A stretch of DNA of 14,705 nucleotides from the NCBI GenBank assembly GCA_030620915.1, contig JAUXIR010000004.1:1-14705 (forward strand), read 5' to 3'. The stretch comes from Geopsychrobacter sp. Lineage in GTDB: Bacteria; Desulfobacterota; Desulfuromonadia; Desulfuromonadales; Geopsychrobacteraceae. Positions 1-7,817 of this stretch are shown here, piece by piece. A model generated the notes under the pieces. It made no database searches. It had not been told where the DNA came from and worked only from the letters and a program-made list of their open reading frames with translations. Position 1 is the first letter of the stretch, and each line of letters begins with the position of its first letter. Made by a program: the position numbers and the translations under genes.

Positions 1-434
1 ACCGGGTCCGCACCGTCGCCGATGTGCGTCACGCCTTCAACAAGTATGGCGGAAGCCTTGGTGTCAGTGGTTCGGTTGCCTTCATGTTTGAGCGTAAGGG
101 CCAGATCATCTTTGATGAGGATACGGACTTTGATACGATTTTCGAGGCCGCACTCGAAGCCGGTGCCGAAGATGTCAAAGAGGAAGATGGCATCATCGAG
201 GTCGTGACCGATCCTAACGAATTTGAAACGGTCAGAAACTCCCTTGAAGAACAGGGCCTTAAATTTCAGAACGCCGAAGTCACCATGATCCCGCAAAACA
301 TGAATCCGATTGAAGGCAAGCAGGCCGAATCGCTCATGAAGATGATCGATGTCCTGGAGGACAATGACGACGTCCAGCACGTCCACGCCAACTTCGACAT
401 CTCCGACGAAGAGATGGAAAGGATCATGGGATAA
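1..434 (+). CDS. yebC: YebC/PmpR family protein, 3' part only
   Basis: The reading frame is already open at the window edge (first full codon at base 3) and ends at TAA 432-434, giving about 143 codons. YebC proteins are normally about 245 residues, so the first 100 or so are missing to the left. What is seen is the family pattern RTVADVRHAFNKYGGSLG, then GSVAFMFERKG, an acidic stretch, and the end DVQHVHANFDISDEEMERIMG. This covers the central and C-terminal domains. The family was long annotated as a DNA-binding transcription regulator (PmpR); more recent work ties members to translation, relieving ribosome stalling at proline-rich stretches. Which role holds here cannot be told from sequence. 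A location directly before ruvC is the usual one in many bacteria. GTG at 24 falls inside the conserved core and is not a start. Confidence 0.94.
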   Translation, partial: RVRTVADVRHAFNKYGGSLGVSGSVAFMFERKGQIIFDEDTDFDTIFEAALEAGAEDVKEEDGIIEVVTDPNEFETVRNSLEEQGLKFQNAEVTMIPQNMNPIEGKQAESLMKMIDVLEDNDDVQHVHANFDISDEEMERIMG

Positions 435-522
435 CGCAGGATAAAGGCTCTTAGGTACAAGGTCAAAAGGTTTAAACCTCTTCTCCTTTTCCCTCTCCCC
501 TTTCTTCTCTATCCTTTTGCCC
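435..522 (+). other. yebC-ruvC gap: palindrome and polypyrimidine leader
   Basis: The gap begins purine-rich, contains the perfect 12-base palindrome AGGTTTAAACCT (468-479), and then runs into 34 unbroken pyrimidines (477-510). After one A at 511, seven more pyrimidines follow (512-518). The purine-rich left side and pyrimidine-rich right side could form an imperfect hairpin around the TTTAAA centre. There is no Shine-Dalgarno sequence in front of ruvC. I see no convincing -35/-10 pair, so ruvC may be read through from yebC. Confidence 0.6.
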
Positions 523-1038
523 ATGCGAATTATAGGCATAGACCCAGGCACCCGGGCCACGGGATACGGTCTGATCGAACAGCAGGGCAATCGACTGTTG
601 CATATCGATAACGGCGCGATCATGACCCGCAGTGCCTCTCCGCTGGCGGATCGACTGGCCCTGATCTACACCCAGCTCGAAGAGCTGATTCAGAAATTTC
701 AACCCGATGCCATGGCGGTTGAGCAGATCTTTGTCGCCAAAAATCCAGCCTCGGCGCTCAAGCTCGGCCACGCGCGCGGGGTCGCCCTGCTGGCCGGAGT
801 CAAAGCGGGCTTGCCGGTTGCCGAATATACCGCGTTGCAGGTCAAAAGTGCCGTCGTCGGCTACGGGCGGGCGGCCAAGTCACAGGTTCAGCAGATGACG
901 CGCACCCTTCTTTGTCTGCCGGAGATCGCTCAGGAAGATGCAGCAGACGCCCTGGCGGTGGCCATCTGTCATGCCCATAGCCATAAACTGGCCGACCAGG
1001 TCGCCCGTCACTCACAGCTTCGCGGGGGAAGAAGATGA
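523..1038 (+). CDS. ruvC: Holliday junction resolvase RuvC
   Basis: RuvC is the homodimeric endonuclease that cuts Holliday junctions symmetrically, working with RuvA and RuvB at the end of recombinational repair. The 171-residue product has the usual family length. The RNase H-fold acidic residues are all visible: D7 in RIIGIDPG, E67 in AVEQIF, and D139 and D142 in the [13 protein letters not shown] motif (compare D7, E66, D138 and D141 in E. coli). ATG 523 is chosen because it gives the standard MRIIGIDPG start. A TTG two codons upstream (517) would add only Met-Pro. Neither start has a Shine-Dalgarno sequence; the leader is nearly all pyrimidine. The stop overlaps the ruvA start as ATGA, so the two are translationally coupled. 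Confidence 0.97.
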   Translation: MRIIGIDPGTRATGYGLIEQQGNRLLHIDNGAIMTRSASPLADRLALIYTQLEELIQKFQPDAMAVEQIFVAKNPASALKLGHARGVALLAGVKAGLPVAEYTALQVKSAVVGYGRAAKSQVQQMTRTLLCLPEIAQEDAADALAVAICHAHSHKLADQVARHSQLRGGRR

Positions 1039-1634
1039 TCGCCCTTTTAACTGGAGAAATTGCCCAGCGCCACTCCGCCGCAATCGTGATCGACGTTGCC
1101 GGCGTGGGTTACAGGGTTCAGATCCCACTCTCAACCTTCTACAGCCTCCCTGAGACGGGAAAAATTTCCCTGCATATCCACACCCATGTGAAGGAAGATG
1201 CGATCAATCTTTTCGGTTTTCTGTCCGTCGAAGAGAAGAATTTTTTCGCACTCCTCATTTCGGTTTCCGGGGTTGGTCCCAAGCTCGCAATCAACATCCT
1301 GTCGCACATGCCTGCCGGCGAATTGGCCCTGGCCCTTGTCGAGGCGGACATCCCCCGCCTCACCAGTATCCCCGGAATCGGCAAGAAGAGCGCCGAACGA
1401 CTGATCCTTGAGCTGCAGGACAAGGCGGCCAGCTTCGCGCTGGACAGTGTTGTCGATGCCTCCACCAATAGCAGGACTCTCCCTGCGGGGCTGCGTGAAG
1501 ATGCGATTTCGGCGTTGATCAATCTCGGCTACAAGGAGAATCTGGCCAACAAAGCGGTCAAGAGTCTCGAATTCCCGTCCGATACTGCCCTCGAAGAGAT
1601 CCTTAAAAAAGCCCTGCAACTGTTGCGCAAATAA
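1035..1634 (+). CDS. ruvA: Holliday junction branch migration protein RuvA
   Basis: RuvA binds the four-way junction as a tetramer and loads the RuvB motors on two opposite arms. The 199-residue product shows the three family domains. First is an N-terminal OB fold (about 1-63) with GVGYRVQIP and the acidic pin E54-D55 that lies at the junction centre. Two helix-hairpin-helix motifs follow, GVGPKLA (79-85) and [12 protein letters not shown] (112-123), which grip the DNA backbone. A flexible linker (about 130-150) leads to the C-terminal helical domain that contacts RuvB. The start ATG overlaps the ruvC stop by four bases, and the purine run GGGGGAAGA just before it is a good ribosome binding site. 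Nothing is abnormal. Confidence 0.97.
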   Translation: MIALLTGEIAQRHSAAIVIDVAGVGYRVQIPLSTFYSLPETGKISLHIHTHVKEDAINLFGFLSVEEKNFFALLISVSGVGPKLAINILSHMPAGELALALVEADIPRLTSIPGIGKKSAERLILELQDKAASFALDSVVDASTNSRTLPAGLREDAISALINLGYKENLANKAVKSLEFPSDTALEEILKKALQLLRK

Positions 1635-1662
1635 TAATTGCCATCTGCGAATCGAGTTATAA

Positions 1663-2685
1663 ATGGAAGAGCGCTTGATAACGGGCCAACCGCAAAATGA
1701 AGACCAGCTTTTCGAAAGCGGACTCCGGCCGAAAACTCTGCAGGAATACGTTGGCCAGACCAAGGCCAAAAAAAATCTGAAGGTTTTCATCGATGCCGCG
1801 CGCAAACGGCAGGAATCCCTCGACCATGTGCTCTTTTATGGTCCGCCCGGACTGGGTAAGACCACCCTGGCAAATATTGTTGCCCATGAAATGGGGGTCG
1901 CAATCAAGAGCACCTCGGGTCCGGTGATCGAAAAGGCGGGCGATCTGGCCGCGGTTCTGACCAATCTTGAAGAAGGCGATGTCCTCTTTATCGATGAAAT
2001 CCACCGCCTCTCACCCGTCGTCGAAGAGATCCTCTATCCGGCGATGGAGGACTACCAGCTCGATATCATGATCGGCCAGGGGCCTTCGGCGCGCAGCATC
2101 AAGCTCGACATTCCACCTTTCACTCTGGTTGGAGCAACCACCCGTGCGGGTCTGCTCTCGTCACCGCTGCGTGACCGCTTCGGCGTTATCAGCCGGCTTG
2201 AATTTTATACCGACCAGGAGTTAACCCAGATAGTCAGCCGCAGCGCGCGCATCCTCAACCTCAGTATCGAGGCCGAAGGGGCTGCTGAAATCGCCCGCCG
2301 CAGCCGTGGCACCCCAAGGATAGTCAACCGCCTGCTGCGCCGGGTGCGCGATTTTGCCGAGATCGAAGAGGACGGCCTGATCACACGAGAAGTGGCTGAT
2401 CGCTCCCTTGCTCGCCTCGAGGTTGACCGCAAAGGCCTGGACTACATGGACCGCCTGTTACTGACCACGATCATCGACAAATTCAAGGGTGGACCCGTCG
2501 GTCTCGACACGCTGGCCGCAGCAATCGGCGAGGAGCGTGATACCATTGAAGACGTTATCGAACCCTTCCTGCTCCAGCAGGGCTTTCTGCACCGCACTCC
2601 GCGAGGCCGGGTTGCGACTGAAATATGCTATCAACATTTCCAGAAGAGCCCGAATGAGGTATCACGAACCGGCAACCTTTTTTGA
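1663..2685 (+). CDS. ruvB: Holliday junction branch migration ATPase RuvB
   Basis: RuvB is the AAA+ hexameric motor that pulls DNA through the RuvA-junction complex. The 340-residue product has Walker A GPPGLGKT (60-67), Walker [11 protein letters not shown] (D111, E112), sensor 1 in GATTRAG (157-163) and the arginine finger R170 in [10 protein letters not shown]. It also has a sensor 2 region [16 protein letters not shown], and a C-terminal winged-helix domain with [15 protein letters not shown] and RTPRGRVAT, which contacts DNA. All key residues are present. The start ATG 1663 lies 28 bases after the ruvA stop; the upstream bases give only a weak Shine-Dalgarno match. It is the last gene of the ruvCAB set, with no clear terminator after it, only a small GTTCA/TGAAC hairpin without a T run (2694-2710). 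Confidence 0.98.
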   Translation: MEERLITGQPQNEDQLFESGLRPKTLQEYVGQTKAKKNLKVFIDAARKRQESLDHVLFYGPPGLGKTTLANIVAHEMGVAIKSTSGPVIEKAGDLAAVLTNLEEGDVLFIDEIHRLSPVVEEILYPAMEDYQLDIMIGQGPSARSIKLDIPPFTLVGATTRAGLLSSPLRDRFGVISRLEFYTDQELTQIVSRSARILNLSIEAEGAAEIARRSRGTPRIVNRLLRRVRDFAEIEEDGLITREVADRSLARLEVDRKGLDYMDRLLLTTIIDKFKGGPVGLDTLAAAIGEERDTIEDVIEPFLLQQGFLHRTPRGRVATEICYQHFQKSPNEVSRTGNLF

Positions 2686-2726
2686 TTGAATTCGTTCACT
2701 TTCAATGAACAACTGAGCGCTGTTTT

Positions 2727-4046
2727 ATGGGACGAAAAACCCTATTGACCATCATCCAGAAGATTGCCCTGGGCTACCTGCTGACCGCATGTTTTGGTCT
2801 GGTTGCGACGATCTACGCCCTGACCAGCCTTGGCACGCAAACAAAACAGGCGAATGAGCTGATCAACGGCGACTTCCGTGCGTTGATGATGGCAACGACC
2901 CTGCGCCAGGACCTGATGGCGCTTGATCGGCTTGAAAAAGCCGAAGATATCATCACAGATACGAACCTTGACTCATTGCACCTGCGCAGGCGTGAGGACT
3001 TCATGGCCCACTGGCAGGCGATGAAGAACCTGCCTCTCCATCAATCTCTACCACAACAGATGCAGACTGCCGGCGAGAGCTATCTGAAGAATCTTAAAAA
3101 AATCCTGCGGACCCCAAACAGGCTCCCGGGGACCATCGACAGAACCCTCGCGCCACAGCGGACGGAACTCCTCAAGCAGCTTGATCTCTTCATGGAAAGC
3201 CGCGAAGAGATCATCAATACCAGACTTGCCGGCCTCACCAGCGGCAGCACCAGAGCATTCCGCGTCACGTTGTTGCTGACCCTGTTCGGGATCTTCCTTG
3301 GAGTTGCCGTGGCACTTTCGGTGATTCTTGCCATCCACCGCTCAACCCGTGCCCTGATCGATGCAACCAATCAAATCTCAAATGGCGATTACGATTGCCA
3401 GATAGACACCCAGCGTAGCGATGAATTTGGTGAACTGGCACGAGCATTTGTGCGCATGGGGGGACAACTGCAGCACCTGGAAAAAATCAAACTGGATGCC
3501 AACCCGCTGACCCACCTACCCGGAAACATGGCAATCGATCATGAGATCAACTTACGTATCGAAAATGGTGATTCATTTGCCCACAGCTATATCGACATCG
3601 ATAACTTCAAATCTTTCAATGACCGTTACGGCTATCAAGAAGGCGACAAAGCGATTGCACTGGTTCGAGATATTCTCAAGGAAGCCTTGAGTGAATCAGC
3701 CTCCAACGACCACCTGCTTGGCCATATCGGCGGCGACGACTTTGTTGTTTTAACCTCTTGTGACATCGTAGAGGACCTGGCCAAAAGAGTGATCAGTGCC
3801 TTTGATGAGCAAGCCCCCCTGCTCTACAACATCGAGGATCGTGCCGCAGGATTCGTTGCCGGCAAAGACCGGCAGGACAACGAAATCCAACACCCCCTGA
3901 TGACACTGTCGGTCTCTGTCGTCACCACCGACAGCTTGAGCCAACCCTCCCCTGCCGCAATCAGCCGGGAATGTGCTAAGATCAAACATCATCTTAAGAT
4001 GCTGCCAGGCAGCAATTACCTCATTGACCGTCGGGATCAACGTTGA
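2727..4046 (+). CDS. Membrane HAMP-GGDEF protein, probable diguanylate cyclase
   Basis: The 439-residue protein has an N-terminal membrane segment (about 13-32) and a helical periplasmic region (about 33-176) of four-helix-bundle style. A second membrane segment (about 180-201), a HAMP linker (about 203-255) and a GGDEF domain (about 258-437) follow. The GGDEF domain starts with DANPLTHLPGN, an LPGN subtype rather than the usual LPNR. Metal-binding D290/D292 (YIDIDNFK), N298 and D307 (EGDKA) are present, and the signature is G335-G-D-D-F. In known cyclases the Asp at the position of D307 reads guanine, so GTP is the expected substrate. The product-inhibition site RxxD is absent: SNDH occupies its place. 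Activity is likely but not certain because of the LPGN/GGDDF variation. The stop overlaps the next gene's start. Confidence 0.87.
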   Translation: MGRKTLLTIIQKIALGYLLTACFGLVATIYALTSLGTQTKQANELINGDFRALMMATTLRQDLMALDRLEKAEDIITDTNLDSLHLRRREDFMAHWQAMKNLPLHQSLPQQMQTAGESYLKNLKKILRTPNRLPGTIDRTLAPQRTELLKQLDLFMESREEIINTRLAGLTSGSTRAFRVTLLLTLFGIFLGVAVALSVILAIHRSTRALIDATNQISNGDYDCQIDTQRSDEFGELARAFVRMGGQLQHLEKIKLDANPLTHLPGNMAIDHEINLRIENGDSFAHSYIDIDNFKSFNDRYGYQEGDKAIALVRDILKEALSESASNDHLLGHIGGDDFVVLTSCDIVEDLAKRVISAFDEQAPLLYNIEDRAAGFVAGKDRQDNEIQHPLMTLSVSVVTTDSLSQPSPAAISRECAKIKHHLKMLPGSNYLIDRRDQR

Positions 4047-4450
4047 GCCGCTTGCTTCTACCAACTATCTTGACCCTGCTGCTTTCGGCATGCCTGCCCC
4101 TGGCGGGGCTAAGACCGGGTGAATCCCCCATCCAAGAAGAGGACCGCGCAATGAGTCTTTTTGTCGAAGGGATTGACCACTTTGAATCGGATCATCGTTC
4201 GGAGGCCTTCCTCCGACTCGAGCAGAACTTTCCCGACAGCGTATGGACCCGGCGAGGTCGGGTGCTTGCCAACCTGGCAGGCTCTATCCGCCTCCTCGAA
4301 AAGCAGATTAAACGTCAACAGTCGGTTATCGATGAGCAAAAAAAGGATCAATTGGCACTGAAGAGTCTCACTCAAGAGAATGAGCTGTTGCAAGAGCAGG
4401 TCGAGGTTCTCAAGTCTTTGATTATCGACCTTGAATTACACCAGCCCTGA
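4043..4450 (+). CDS. Small coiled-coil lipoprotein coupled to the GGDEF gene
   Basis: The start is TTG 4043, overlapping the upstream stop as TTGA. No ATG lies closer than 4151, and only this start gives a complete lipoprotein signal: S-R then a hydrophobic run LLLPTILTLLLSAC, with lipobox LSAC and lipidated Cys17. CGGGA seven bases upstream is a modest ribosome binding site. The 135-residue product loses its signal and leaves about 119 residues. A short helical-repeat-like section (about 33-75, EAFLRLEQNFPDSVWTRRG) precedes a long C-terminal coiled coil (about 82-131, rich in Q, E, K and L). It has no catalytic motif. The general shape recalls QseG/YfhG-type lipoproteins that sit beside a membrane sensor. 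I infer that it works in the envelope with the GGDEF protein's periplasmic domain; the exact family is not identified. Confidence 0.8.
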   Translation: MSRLLLPTILTLLLSACLPLAGLRPGESPIQEEDRAMSLFVEGIDHFESDHRSEAFLRLEQNFPDSVWTRRGRVLANLAGSIRLLEKQIKRQQSVIDEQKKDQLALKSLTQENELLQEQVEVLKSLIIDLELHQP

Positions 4451-4477
4451 CCCATATCATCAGGTTTAAATCCTAAG

Positions 4478-6790
4478 ATGTTTCCGAATAATCACCTGCA
4501 GTTATTTGCCCAACAGTTGGCCTCATGGGCTGAGCAAATCATTGAAAATGGTCGTACCCCTTTCCGGCGTGTCGATCTGTTTCATCAACTACACACCTAC
4601 GCGGGCAGCTGCCATCCGCCCTTGATTTTCTGGATCAACCGCCAAAGTATGATTGCCGGGGGATTACTTTTCTTACCAGACAGCACAACTGACACCAGCT
4701 TCAGTAAAGAAGCCGCGGCCGCGGCCTCATTGGGGCTACGCCACTTTGTCACCTGGGAAGCAGAAAAGATCAACATCTGGGAAGTTGCGGCAGAGGGCAA
4801 TATTCTTGTCTCATCCCTACCGCTGGCCAAGACACAGGACCCGGCAGATTTTCACCATCGCCTGTACGAGTTGATTGATCAACTTAAACTCCTTTCCGTT
4901 ACCGGCAGGATAAGCGCGGAAGAGATCTCTTCTTATTACCTGCTGAATCTGCTGGAAGAAACCCTGGCGTTATCATTTCCCGCACTACTTGAAAGCTGCC
5001 GGATGCAACTGAGTGAAAACACCTCGGTTTTAACCGCTGAAGAGGAGGCACAAAGTTGGAATCGTCTGACCTTGCTGCGACTTCTCAGCCTGCTCAACTG
5101 GAAAATTCTGCCGGACAATGTGCCGATGGAACAGCTGACCTCCTCATCCGAAAAACTGCTGGCATGTCTCCCCGCGCCGCTGGGACAAATCCTACTGACT
5201 CTGACGCCGGAACCATCACTGAACCTGCCGGCGGAGAGTGCCGTGACCTTTCATCATTTGCTCCTGCGCCTGCAGCAAATCGACTGGCAGAGCCAGAACA
5301 ATCGCGGCGAAGAGACTCTCCGTTTACTGCTGAGTCTCTGGCATGGAGATCCTGCCTGCGGTGCTCAACCCAAGCACAAAGAAAGACTCCTACTTCACTC
5401 ACAGGAACTGGCGCCTGATTGCAGCCGGGAGATTTCTCATTCCGGTGCGCAACTGGCGGCAAACGCCCTGATGCGGGTCCTCGATAAACGGCCGCACCCG
5501 ACACAACTTCAAGGCGACACCTTCAAGCTCAGCGCCCCTCTTGCAGAAAATTTTCTCCACGCAAACTTCTACGGCAGCCTGCGACCAGCCCCATCTCTGC
5601 GACGTGAACTTGCAGGCCACTTGAGAATCAGCTGGCCAAATCGGCGATTTACCATTCCCGGCAATCTGCCTTTCTGGGCCACAGAAGCAGCTCACTTGCT
5701 CGGGTTAACCGCACTGAACAGTCAGATCGAACTCCACCTGCCTGCAAACTGGTTACAGCTGCTCATCGGTTCTTTTTTCTCCGAACTTATTTTCACCAAT
5801 TTCATTTTGGAAACCATCGATTGTCGTGAAGAGAAGCGGCACCTGTTGAAATTAAGTCGCCGGCAAGGAGAAACCGCAACGGAGTGCCTGCTGCCAGATG
5901 GCAGCAGACGCTCACTCGAACTGGGACGGGAGCACAATCAAGCCGCCGGCAAGCTGCTCTGTGCCCTTGAGCTTCCGCCTCAACTCTTTGAGCTGTTCAC
6001 AGAACAGCAGTTGGTACTGCTCTCCGAGACGGGCGAAGAAGCCTTACATCCGCAGGCTTTAGCCTGCTATGCCCAAAGCAGTATCGGACAACAACTCTGG
6101 AAGATGTGCACTCGATCCCCTATTCCGAAGAATACCGAAAGACTGTTAGCGGAAGGCAAAGAGCTGAATTGGCTCGTACCTGAAGCAAGCTGCCTCAAAG
6201 AGCTGAACCGGCTTGCTGCCGTCGAGGATATAACAAGCATCAAGCCGCAACTGGATGAACAGCTAAGTCAACTGCTAGGCCTCCCCACAGATATACCCGA
6301 CATCCAGATCCAGACGTCACCCAAGGAAGCCGCCGGTCTAAAACAGATCAGTCGGAACCTAAATGATGAACTGCTCCGACTGCTTGAGATTGAAGGCATC
6401 CCCCACTTCCCGCAGACCTATCTCTATCGCCAGGCCACAGGGCCTCTCAGTAGTTACAACTTCGCGCCACCACTCAAACTGCGACAGGAGTTACTCGGTC
6501 AGTACGAGCTCGAAGATGCAAGGGGGCAACAGCTTCAGGTTACGGGCGAAGAGACCAAAGAGGCCCTGATGTTGGCCAGTATTCTCGGATTGTCGTCCCT
6601 TGAAATCCCTATCGATCGGCAACAAACCGCTGAGATGCTGGACAGTTACCGACAAGACCTCCACAAACTGCAGGAGACAATTACCCGCCTCTGCCATCTC
6701 CATATCGAACAAGCCCCGGCTGCGCAACGCCTGCAAAAAAAGCTCTGGCAGCAACTGCCTCTCCCGCCTCTCAAGTGGCTTTCCTGTTGA
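4478..6790 (+). CDS. Uncharacterised 770-residue leucine- and glutamine-rich protein
   Basis: I do not recognise this protein. It is one long intact frame from ATG 4478 with base use like its neighbours, so it is a real gene. There is no signal peptide and no membrane segment, so it is probably cytoplasmic. The first 120 residues read like a mixed alpha/beta module (PPLIFWINRQSMIAGGLLFLP, then LGLRHFVTWEAEKINIWEV). Its rhythm is loosely like nuclease-fold N-terminal domains, but I see no clear acidic-lysine active site. Leucine-rich helical stretches follow (about 125-300), then a second mixed region with HLRISWPNRRFTIPGNLPFW near 390 and a histidine- and leucine-rich section near 420-450. 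A helical C-terminus ends in LPLPPLKWLSC. A position 27 bases after the lipoprotein gene and 61 before queH suggests co-transcription but gives no function. Confidence 0.85.
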   Translation: MFPNNHLQLFAQQLASWAEQIIENGRTPFRRVDLFHQLHTYAGSCHPPLIFWINRQSMIAGGLLFLPDSTTDTSFSKEAAAAASLGLRHFVTWEAEKINIWEVAAEGNILVSSLPLAKTQDPADFHHRLYELIDQLKLLSVTGRISAEEISSYYLLNLLEETLALSFPALLESCRMQLSENTSVLTAEEEAQSWNRLTLLRLLSLLNWKILPDNVPMEQLTSSSEKLLACLPAPLGQILLTLTPEPSLNLPAESAVTFHHLLLRLQQIDWQSQNNRGEETLRLLLSLWHGDPACGAQPKHKERLLLHSQELAPDCSREISHSGAQLAANALMRVLDKRPHPTQLQGDTFKLSAPLAENFLHANFYGSLRPAPSLRRELAGHLRISWPNRRFTIPGNLPFWATEAAHLLGLTALNSQIELHLPANWLQLLIGSFFSELIFTNFILETIDCREEKRHLLKLSRRQGETATECLLPDGSRRSLELGREHNQAAGKLLCALELPPQLFELFTEQQLVLLSETGEEALHPQALACYAQSSIGQQLWKMCTRSPIPKNTERLLAEGKELNWLVPEASCLKELNRLAAVEDITSIKPQLDEQLSQLLGLPTDIPDIQIQTSPKEAAGLKQISRNLNDELLRLLEIEGIPHFPQTYLYRQATGPLSSYNFAPPLKLRQELLGQYELEDARGQQLQVTGEETKEALMLASILGLSSLEIPIDRQQTAEMLDSYRQDLHKLQETITRLCHLHIEQAPAAQRLQKKLWQQLPLPPLKWLSC

Positions 6791-6851
6791 CTTTGCCGCT
6801 CTTTTCGGGGCAGGCTTGGCGTCAAGTAACATCAGTCGAAATGGAGCACCC

Positions 6852-7400
6852 ATGAATATCCTGTTACATATTTGTTGTGGTAACTGTGCCATCTATCCAG
6901 TGAAACAACTACGCGAACAGAGTCATCAATTGACCGGTTATTTTTTCAACCACAATATTCACCCCTACCAAGAGTACAGTCGTCGCCTCGAAACGACCCG
7001 CGAATATGCCTCAAAGGTTGAATTGCCCCTGCTGGTGGATGACCAGTATCTGCTGGAGGATTTTCTGGCCAATGTCGCCGGGAATCCTGATCAACGCTGT
7101 GCATATTGCTACCGATCTCGCTTGACAAAAACGGCTCAAACAGCCGCAGAGGGTGGGTTTGAGGCCATTTCAACCACCCTGCTCTACTCCCGCTACCAGA
7201 ATCAGGAAGCAATCATCGATTTTGGTCATGAATTAGCCAGAGAATATGAATTGACGTTCGTTGACCAGGATTTTCGCCCGGGCTGGCACGAAGGAATTCG
7301 TATTTCAAAAGAGATGAGTCTTTATCGGCAGCAATACTGTGGCTGCATCTACTCCGAAAAGGACCGCTACCACCCACGGGCAAAAGCCAAAGCCTCCTAA
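6852..7400 (+). CDS. queH: Epoxyqueuosine reductase QueH
   Basis: QueH reduces epoxyqueuosine to queuosine in tRNAs with a GUN anticodon, replacing the unrelated cobalamin enzyme QueG. It was formerly DUF208. The 182-residue product has the family cysteines for the iron-sulfur and metal centre: H6-I-C8-C9-G-N-C12 at the N-terminus, R82-C83-A-Y-C86-Y in the middle, and Q-Y-C163-G-C165-I-Y-S near the end. ATG 6852 is chosen because it gives the MNILLHICC start and has GGAG (6843-6846) at good spacing. The frame stays open further upstream into the previous gene (to 6600), but that part is an overlap without family likeness. No other queuosine gene is in the window. The short basic tail RAKAKAS is unremarkable. 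Confidence 0.95.
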   Translation: MNILLHICCGNCAIYPVKQLREQSHQLTGYFFNHNIHPYQEYSRRLETTREYASKVELPLLVDDQYLLEDFLANVAGNPDQRCAYCYRSRLTKTAQTAAEGGFEAISTTLLYSRYQNQEAIIDFGHELAREYELTFVDQDFRPGWHEGIRISKEMSLYRQQYCGCIYSEKDRYHPRAKAKAS

Positions 7401-7411
7401 GCTCCATGGCG

Positions 7412-7439
7412 TTGCTGGTCCCCTTTATTATGCTATAAT
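7412..7439 (+). promoter_or_regulatory. Probable sigma-70 promoter with extended -10
   Basis: A perfect -10 box TATAAT lies at 7434-7439, preceded by TG at 7431-7432 with one base between, which makes an extended -10. The best -35 is weak (TTGCTG, 7412-7417) at a 16-base spacing, as is common when the -10 is extended. It lies between queH and the phasin-like gene and leaves a leader of roughly 45-50 bases. It marks the start of the phasin-like/ubiB unit. Confidence 0.75.
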
Positions 7440-7493
7440 TTCGGCAAGTTCTGTCCAGCCGCTAGGATATTCTGTCTGACAAGGAGGCGAATA

Positions 7494-7796
7494 ATGATCG
7501 ACTTTATCGAGAAAACCATGCTCGCAGGATTCGGTGCCCTCTCTCTGACCCAGAAGAAATCGGAAGAATTGCTCAAAGAAGTAAAAGAGCGCATCGACCT
7601 GACTGAGGAAGAAGGGAAGCAGCTCTTGTCCCGCTTGCAGGATGTCGCCAAGGAGAACCAGCAGAAATTCGAGGACCTGGCCCGCGAAGAGTTACAAAAA
7701 ATCGCTTCCCGCATGGGCTTTGTCGCCAAGGAAGACTTCGATGCGCTGACAAAAAAAGTGGCGAAGCTGGCAAAACAGCTCAAAACCAAATCCTGA
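7494..7796 (+). CDS. Phasin-like small coiled-coil protein
   Basis: The 100-residue product begins MIDFIEKTMLAGFGALSLTQ, continues with DLTEEEGKQLLSRL and ends with GFVAKEDFDALTKKVAKLAKQL. This is the pattern of the phasin/PhaI-like family (COG3937 type), all helix with a C-terminal coiled coil. Such proteins coat polyhydroxyalkanoate granules in some bacteria, but many members have no proven role, and no PHA synthase gene is in view. A very good ribosome binding site AAGGAGG (7481-7487) fixes the ATG. ubiB starts 21 bases downstream, so the two form an operon. The C-terminal end also resembles the end of UbiK/YqiC, a small accessory protein of ubiquinone synthesis, which is of interest given the ubiB neighbour; this likeness is by eye only. 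Confidence 0.85.
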   Translation: MIDFIEKTMLAGFGALSLTQKKSEELLKEVKERIDLTEEEGKQLLSRLQDVAKENQQKFEDLAREELQKIASRMGFVAKEDFDALTKKVAKLAKQLKTKS

Positions 7797-7817
7797 TTTT
7801 TCAACGGACACCAATCT

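Noticed and set aside
1131..1805. Long minus-strand open frame across ruvA and the ruvB start
   Set aside because: It lies opposite two clear ruv genes, spans their gap, and its protein has no recognisable pattern. It is a shadow of the coding strand.
2694..2710. GTTCA/TGAAC hairpin after ruvB as a terminator
   Set aside because: A five-base stem with no T run is too weak. The next gene probably continues on the same transcript.
3591..3750. Reading the GGDEF protein as a Hypr cGAMP synthase
   Set aside because: The position that is Ser in Hypr enzymes is Asp (D307) here, so GTP specificity is expected.
4708..4721. GC-rich palindrome GCCGCGGCCGCGGC
   Set aside because: It is explained by consecutive alanine codons in the coding sequence, with no sign of a regulatory role.
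6600..6851. N-terminal extension of queH into the upstream gene
   Set aside because: The extension overlaps the end of the 770-residue gene in another frame and has no QueH likeness. ATG 6852 has a GGAG site and the standard MNILLHICC start.
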